Both the position numbers and the translations under genes were made by a program. A DNA stretch of 8,956 bases, taken from NCBI GenBank assembly GCA_900549535.1, contig UROR01000080.1:1-8956 (forward strand), read 5' to 3'. The stretch is from an uncultured Collinsella sp. GTDB lineage: Bacteria > Actinomycetota > Coriobacteriia > Coriobacteriales > Coriobacteriaceae. Below the pieces are notes generated by a model. The model ran no database searches. It was not told the origin of the DNA and saw nothing but the letters and a program-made list of their open reading frames with translations. Positions 5,508 to 8,956 of the stretch are shown piece after piece; positions within the stretch are counted from its first letter, which is position 1; each line of letters opens with the position of its first letter.

Positions 5508-6305
5508 ATGGGTCTTGAGGGAATCAAGCTGATTGCCTGCGATTTGGACGGCACGTTGCTGCATCCGGGGGAGCGCGAGCCGCGTTCCGAGGCCTTTGAA
5601 CTCATCGATGAACTGCATCGTCGCGGTATCGTGTTTATGCCGGCGAGCGGCCGTCAATATGCGAGCTTGCGCTATCTGTTTGCCCCGGTGGCCGATGAGC
5701 TCGCCTATGTATGCGAAAACGGAGCCCTGGTGATGAGCGAGGGACGTGCCGTTGTCAAGCGTTCCATGGAGCGTAGCCTTGCTATGGATATCGCGAATGC
5801 CGTGGTTGCGTATCCCCATGCCGACGTGACCCTTTCGTGTGAGGGACACCTCTACACCATGAGCGGCAACGATGCGTTCGTCGATCATTTGCGCTATGAG
5901 GTCCACTGCGATGTGGCGGTGGTCGCCCGCCCCGAGGACATCGACGAGGACGTCATTAAGATTGCCTTCCAGACGCCCGAGGTGGATCAGCCGGCGGCCC
6001 TGGAGTATTTTGAGCGCCTCTTTAGCGACCGTGTTGACGTGATGACGTCGGGAACCGAATGGACGGACTTTATCGGTTTCGGTTCGGGCAAGGGCTCCGC
6101 GCTTGCCGATTACGGTCGTGCCCTGGGTATTTCGCCCGATGAGATGATGGCGTTTGGCGACAATGAGAACGATCGCGACATGCTCAACGTCGTGGGCCAT
6201 CCCTATCTGATGGAGAGCTGCAACCCCTCTATGCGTGGCATTAACGACCGCGTCCGCTACGTGCGCACGGTCGAAGAAGAGCTGCGTCGTCTACTTGCTG
6301 AGTAG
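5508..6305 (+). CDS. Cof-type HAD-superfamily phosphatase
   Basis: A 265-residue haloacid dehalogenase-like hydrolase of the Cof (IIB cap) subfamily, likely a magnesium-dependent phosphatase acting on sugar phosphates, flavin or nucleotide phosphates. Motif I is DLDGT with nucleophile Asp12 and acid/base Asp14. Motif II is Ser47 in PASGR, motif III is Lys195 in GSGKGSAL, and motif IV is GDNENDRDM with Asp218 and Asp222. The region about 80-185 forms the mobile cap. Length is normal for the family. The ATG at 5508 is chosen because GGGGGA (5498-5503) lies 4 bases upstream and the family start (IKLIACDLDGT) follows at once; a TTG at 5496 is the only earlier option. The stronger AGGAGG at 5488-5493 is too far from the ATG for optimal use. 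The TAG stop lies inside the palindrome shared with the convergent perR-like gene. The substrate is unknown. Confidence 0.9.
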   Translation: MGLEGIKLIACDLDGTLLHPGEREPRSEAFELIDELHRRGIVFMPASGRQYASLRYLFAPVADELAYVCENGALVMSEGRAVVKRSMERSLAMDIANAVVAYPHADVTLSCEGHLYTMSGNDAFVDHLRYEVHCDVAVVARPEDIDEDVIKIAFQTPEVDQPAALEYFERLFSDRVDVMTSGTEWTDFIGFGSGKGSALADYGRALGISPDEMMAFGDNENDRDMLNVVGHPYLMESCNPSMRGINDRVRYVRTVEEELRRLLAE

Positions 6306-6386
6306 ACATTTGGGACATGTCTAGGAATCTACTTTTTGCTGCAAAGTGCGGAAAGGTGGATTTTAAGGCATGTTCCAAACATCTAC
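6302..6386. repeat. Long imperfect palindrome between convergent stop codons
   Basis: The arms 6302-6321 and 6367-6386 pair at 18 of 20 positions (two wobbles, two C/A mismatches). Pairing continues inward at 6324-6337 against 6351-6364, and 6338-6339 with 6348-6349, leaving an 8-nt apical loop. Some seven pairs are G-T on the + strand, so + RNA folds better. It fills the gap between the HAD and perR-like genes, and the outer GTAGA/TCTAC supplies the TAG stop of both. T5 at 6333-6337 lies mid-stem. It may act as a convergent terminator or be a decayed inverted-repeat element. Confidence 0.7.
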
Positions 6387-6763
6387 CGGCAGTCGGGGCA
6401 GAGACCCTCGAAGATGGTGTAGTGCGACGTGACGTGCCAGCCGATTTGCTCGGACGCTTTGGCGTCGAGCTGGGCATCGAAGGGGAGCGGTACGTCGATG
6501 ACGCGGCTGCATGAGGTGCAGATGATATGTGCGTGCGGCTCGATCGTGCGATCGAAGCGGCTGCCGCCCGGCGTCTTGATGGAGAGGATCTCGCCGGCGT
6601 CGGCCAAGAGATTGAGGTTGCGGTAGACCGTACCGCGGCTGATTTTGTCATCCTGCGCGCGCACGACGTTGTAGATTTCGTCGGCGGTGGGATGGTTGTA
6701 GCTTTGGCGCACGGCGTCAAGAACCAGCTTTCGCTGCTTGGTATTCCTTCTTTGCACCGCCAT
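6383..6763 (-). CDS. Fur-family regulator, PerR-like
   Basis: A 126-residue Fur-family metalloregulator with an N-terminal winged helix (about 1-75; recognition region ISRGTVYRNLNLLADAG) and a C-terminal dimerisation domain. The structural zinc site is complete: Cys82/Cys85 and Cys122/Cys125. The regulatory-site residues of B. subtilis PerR align with His24, Asp71 (RFDR), His77, His79 (HAHIIC) and Asp90 (VIDV). The Asp at the last position, where Fur has Glu, favours a PerR-type peroxide sensor that represses oxidative-stress genes when bound to Fe or Mn. Fur, Zur or Mur function is less likely but not excluded. The ATG at 6763 follows a GAGGCGAGG-rich stretch. The gene has a probable promoter of its own at 6800-6828 and may regulate itself. 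Its TAG stop lies in the palindrome shared with the HAD gene. Confidence 0.88.
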   Translation of the reverse strand: MAVQRRNTKQRKLVLDAVRQSYNHPTADEIYNVVRAQDDKISRGTVYRNLNLLADAGEILSIKTPGGSRFDRTIEPHAHIICTSCSRVIDVPLPFDAQLDAKASEQIGWHVTSHYTIFEGLCPDCR

Positions 6764-6799
6764 GCGCCTCGCCTCTTTTCTATCAACGGTCGTAGGTAA

Positions 6800-6828
6800 A
6801 TGATACCGTATTTAGCACACAATACTAA
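6800..6828 (-). promoter_or_regulatory. Promoter and candidate operator of the perR-like gene
   Basis: Read on the minus strand, TTAGTA (6823-6828) and TATCAT (6800-6805) are separated by 17 bp, a good -35/-10 pair in an AT-rich island. The spacer is filled by the inverted repeat GTATT-8-AATAC (6808-6825), a plausible repressor site. It resembles no Fur or PerR box closely. The -35 overlaps the stop codon of the acylphosphatase gene. Confidence 0.5.
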
Positions 6829-7235
6829 TAATGAGGACTGAAACCGTCTTCATTGGCAAGTGGGGCTCGGGCCTGGGCATCTACAAGGCGAAAACGCGTT
6901 CCCATGCGCTCGTAGGAGGCATGAAGTGCCTCGAGATGAGATAGGATGTCTGCCGGAGCTCCCTGTATCTCCATCTCGACTGAGCCGTCTTCCATGTTAC
7001 GCACCCAGCCGGTGAGTGCGCGTGCCTGCGCGAGGTTGGTGTTGGTAAAGCGAAAACCAACGCCTTGGACTTGCCCCGCCCAGCGCAGGAAATAACGCAG
7101 GGGAGTGTCTTGAGTGGCCTCGTCGCTTGCAAGCACGGTAAGCCTGCGGCGCAGCTCGAGCTCGACGTTTGACGGTTTTTGAGGCTCTCGACTGCCGCCG
7201 GTGACGCTGGAGAAGAACGTATCGAAGAGGCCCAT
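6825..7235 (-). CDS. Acylphosphatase with N-terminal extension
   Basis: A 136-residue protein whose residues 47-136 form an acylphosphatase domain, a small cytosolic enzyme that hydrolyses carboxyl-phosphate bonds such as acetyl phosphate and 1,3-bisphosphoglycerate. The active-site loop GQVQGVGFR ends in catalytic Arg62, and Asn80 (GWVRNMEDGSVE) is the second catalytic residue. The C-terminus matches the family. The first 46 residues (starting MGLFDTFF, then polar and charged) are extra compared with the usual ~90-residue enzyme; they contain no clear motif or signal peptide. The ATG at 7235 is 2 bp behind the stop of the oxidoreductase gene with only a weak GCAGGC upstream, so translation is probably coupled to that gene. 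A frame extension to 7370 overlaps the oxidoreductase and is rejected. What links it to its neighbours is unknown. Confidence 0.88.
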   Translation of the reverse strand: MGLFDTFFSSVTGGSREPQKPSNVELELRRRLTVLASDEATQDTPLRYFLRWAGQVQGVGFRFTNTNLAQARALTGWVRNMEDGSVEMEIQGAPADILSHLEALHASYERMGTRFRLVDAQARAPLANEDGFSPHY

Positions 7236-7237
7236 CG

Positions 7238-8344
7238 CTATGCCTGCTTGCCTGCGTCGGCCGGGAAGGTTATGCCGGCCTGCTGACGCACGGCATCCAT
7301 GATGCGTAGTGAGACGAGCGTGACATCGCGGTAGTGGCCAAGCTCGTGGCGTCCCGCCGGGGTCTCCCAAATCTCTTCCTTGACGTTATCGATGCCGCCG
7401 ATGGCGGTGATAAAGTCTGTGAGTTCGTATTCCATGGTGTTGCTCGATTTGGGCAGGTCGAGCACGCGGCCGTTGTCGCCCTGTTCGCGCGGCGCCTCGG
7501 TCGCCGAGCCGCGTACGACGTCGCCGCGATAGTCGATGCGGACGTTGCGGGGCGTGGACAGATGGTCAATCTGGATAGTGCCACGCTCGCCTTCGATCTG
7601 CGAGGGCAGTAGGTCATTCGTAATTTTGGAGTGCGCGAGCTCGACGGAGATGCGGCCTCCGCCATAGCTGGCGAGGATGGAACCGCAGCCGTCGATGGGG
7701 CCGTGCGTGAGCTGTCGCGTGGTGGGGTCGAGCAGAGTAGTCATGCTCGTAAGGCCGGAGGGCATGCCGAAAATCTCGACCATGGGCCCGACGGCGTAGA
7801 CGCCAATGTCCATGAGGGAACCCGATGCCATATTGCAGTCGAAGATATTGGTGGCGCGTCCCGCGAGAATCTCGTTGTAGCGCGAGGAATACTTGCCAAA
7901 GCGCAATGAGGCGCGGCGGATGGGGGCGATCTCGCCCAGGGCGTCCTCGATGGCGTGGAAGGCGGGATCGTGGAGGGGACGCATGGCTTCGAGGGCCACG
8001 ACACCTGCTGCCTCGGCAGCGCGGAAGACTTCCAGCGCCTGCGCTTCGGTGGCGCAGAAGGGTTTCTCGACGATGACGTGCTTGCCACCGGCGATGCAGG
8101 CAAGGGCCTGCTCGTAGTGAAGTGCGTTAGGACTGCCGATATAGACGGCGTCGACGTCGACGGCTGCCGCAAGCTCGTCAAGTGCGGTGAAGTTACGCTC
8201 GCCGCCGTGTTCGGCGGTAAAGGCGGCGCCGCGCTCGGCATCGCGCGAGAGCGTGCCCACAAACGCGGCTTGGTCGTTGGCGTTGACGACCTGGATAAAG
8301 TCGTCGGTAATCATGGATGTGCCGATGGTCGCGATGCGCAGCAT
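7238..8344 (-). CDS. Gfo/Idh/MocA-family NAD(P)-dependent oxidoreductase
   Basis: A 368-residue oxidoreductase of the Gfo/Idh/MocA family, which oxidises or reduces sugars, inositols or related cyclic alcohols with NAD(P). The Rossmann fold starts at residue 3 (LRIATIGTSMIT); the usual glycine-rich loop reads IGTS, as in one subset of the family. Ser71-Pro-Asn and the cofactor/catalytic motif EKP (93-95) are in place. The C-terminal sheet domain carries SLMDIGVYAV, where Tyr replaces the His seen in many members. The ATG at 8344 has GGGGGA 3 bases upstream; the frame is open to 8569 but that part runs into the RNase HI gene. The acylphosphatase gene follows after 2 bp. The substrate cannot be deduced and no sugar transporter or kinase is nearby. 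Confidence 0.92.
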   Translation of the reverse strand: MLRIATIGTSMITDDFIQVVNANDQAAFVGTLSRDAERGAAFTAEHGGERNFTALDELAAAVDVDAVYIGSPNALHYEQALACIAGGKHVIVEKPFCATEAQALEVFRAAEAAGVVALEAMRPLHDPAFHAIEDALGEIAPIRRASLRFGKYSSRYNEILAGRATNIFDCNMASGSLMDIGVYAVGPMVEIFGMPSGLTSMTTLLDPTTRQLTHGPIDGCGSILASYGGGRISVELAHSKITNDLLPSQIEGERGTIQIDHLSTPRNVRIDYRGDVVRGSATEAPREQGDNGRVLDLPKSSNTMEYELTDFITAIGGIDNVKEEIWETPAGRHELGHYRDVTLVSLRIMDAVRQQAGITFPADAGKQA

Positions 8345-8417
8345 ACGTCCCCCTTGCGTTGTTTGGTCTACAGGATGAGTGTAGCGCGTGGGGATATAAA
8401 GCTGCGCGAAAACGCTA
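8345..8417 (-). promoter_or_regulatory. Intergenic region before the oxidoreductase gene, with inverted repeat
   Basis: This is a 73-bp spacer. CTACA (8368-8372) and TGTAG (8380-8384) form a perfect inverted repeat with 7 bases between. On the minus strand TACACT (8378-8383), inside the right arm, could be a -10, but no -35 is convincing. It may be an operator over a weak promoter, or the oxidoreductase may be read through from RNase HI. No good terminator is seen after the RNase HI stop. Confidence 0.25.
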
Positions 8418-8906
8418 TTACAGGTCGCTCTCGTTAAAGCCGGTGTCGATATCGAGGTTGCTGCCGTCGGCCGCCGTGGTGGCGAGCTCATCGCAGCGCT
8501 CGTTGAGCTCGTGGCCGGCATGCCCCTTAACCCAGATGAACTCCACCTTATGCTTGCTTTTGGCGGCAAGCAGGCGCTCCCACAGGTCGCGGTTCTTGAC
8601 GGGCTGCTTGTTGGCAGTTTTCCACCCGCGCTTTTTCCAGCCGTCGATCCAGTGTTTATTGAAAGCGTTGACGACGTACTGCGAATCGGAATGGACCTCG
8701 ACCTCGCAGGGGCGGTTGAGCGCCTCGAGACCGGCGATGGCTGCCATCAGCTCCATACGGTTGTTCGTAGTTCGTTTGTAGCCGCCGGAAATCTCTATCG
8801 TGTGCAGTTTTCCTGCCGGATCTACATAGTGAATGACGGTTCCAAATCCGCCCGGACCATCTGGATTGCCGCGGGCGGCGCCGTCTGTGTATATAGTTAC
8901 TTTCAA
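8418..8906 (-). CDS. rnhA: Ribonuclease HI
   Basis: A 162-residue ribonuclease HI that cuts the RNA strand of RNA/DNA hybrids, removing primers and R-loops in the cytosol. The catalytic carboxylates are complete: Asp8 (IYTDGAARGNP), Glu52 (NNRMELMAAI), Asp74 (VHSDSQYV) and Asp139 (NERCDELA). His129 (VKGHAGHELNE) is the conserved metal-release His. The basic protrusion (WIDGWKKRGWKTANK, about 86-100) present in the E. coli enzyme is kept. The start is TTG at 8906, not ATG, supported by AAGGAG (8916-8921, read on the minus strand) 9 bases upstream and by the family N-terminus beginning there. After residue ~145 there is a short acidic tail. The oxidoreductase gene lies 73 bp downstream. Confidence 0.96.
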   Translation of the reverse strand: MKVTIYTDGAARGNPDGPGGFGTVIHYVDPAGKLHTIEISGGYKRTTNNRMELMAAIAGLEALNRPCEVEVHSDSQYVVNAFNKHWIDGWKKRGWKTANKQPVKNRDLWERLLAAKSKHKVEFIWVKGHAGHELNERCDELATTAADGSNLDIDTGFNESDL

Positions 8907-8956
8907 GTCAGAAATCTCCTTTATGTCTATTATTGAAGCTTAGCGGTCCCACTTAT
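8907..8956 (-). promoter_or_regulatory. Leader of the RNase HI gene
   Basis: This AT-richer stretch holds the ribosome site AAGGAG (complement of 8916-8921) that decides the TTG start of the RNase HI gene. An AATAAT-like sequence upstream could be part of a -10, but the window ends before a -35 could be judged. Confidence 0.4.

Noticed and set aside
5397..6200. 267-codon open frame on the minus strand
   Set aside because: Antisense to the HAD phosphatase gene, which has all four HAD motifs; no ribosome site or recognisable motif in the antisense frame.
8345..8569. N-terminal extension of the Gfo/Idh gene into the RNase HI gene
   Set aside because: The extension is a frame shadow of RNase HI; the ATG at 8344 has GGGGGA upstream and begins the Rossmann fold.

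Overview
The window reads as chromosome of a GC-rich, probably anaerobic bacterium. The class III ribonucleotide reductase activase, GC-preferring codons, strong GGAGG-type ribosome sites, occasional TTG starts and short intergenic gaps fit Actinomycetota of the class Coriobacteriia (a Collinsella-like gut anaerobe). That placement is inference from sequence style, not a search result. I see no mobile element, CRISPR array, tRNA or rRNA.

Layout. 1-104: GC-rich leader with two terminator-like structures and a possible competing hairpin. 105-2423 (+): nrdG, then a pterin/folate group of folE, an HD-domain phosphohydrolase and folB. 2430-4294 (-): an M19 dipeptidase followed by a YgjP-type zinc metalloprotease, with a perfect 15-bp hairpin between them. 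4295-4414: divergent promoter region. 4415-6305 (+): a SlyD-like FKBP isomerase, a UreE-like protein 3 bp behind it, then, past a 16-bp hairpin, a Cof-type HAD phosphatase. 6302-6386: an imperfect palindrome lying exactly between the convergent stop codons of the HAD gene and a PerR-like regulator. 6383-8906 (-): perR-like gene with its own promoter, acylphosphatase, Gfo/Idh/MocA oxidoreductase and RNase HI, which are transcribed in the order RNase HI, oxidoreductase, acylphosphatase, perR.

How the genes work together. FolE makes dihydroneopterin triphosphate and FolB acts on dihydroneopterin. The HD protein between them is a natural candidate for the dephosphorylation step that links the two; folP and folK are not in the window. 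The SlyD/UreE pair looks like a nickel-handling module, yet no urease gene is present. The remaining genes are general housekeeping: dipeptide hydrolysis, DNA/RNA hybrid removal, carboxyl-phosphate hydrolysis, sugar-type oxidoreduction and peroxide/metal sensing.

Nothing here is plainly a new defence or mobile system. The points most worth a second look are the orphan UreE beside SlyD, the HD gene inside the pterin operon, the attenuator-like leader of nrdG, and three strong unexplained hairpins (3229-3264, 5438-5480, 6302-6386).
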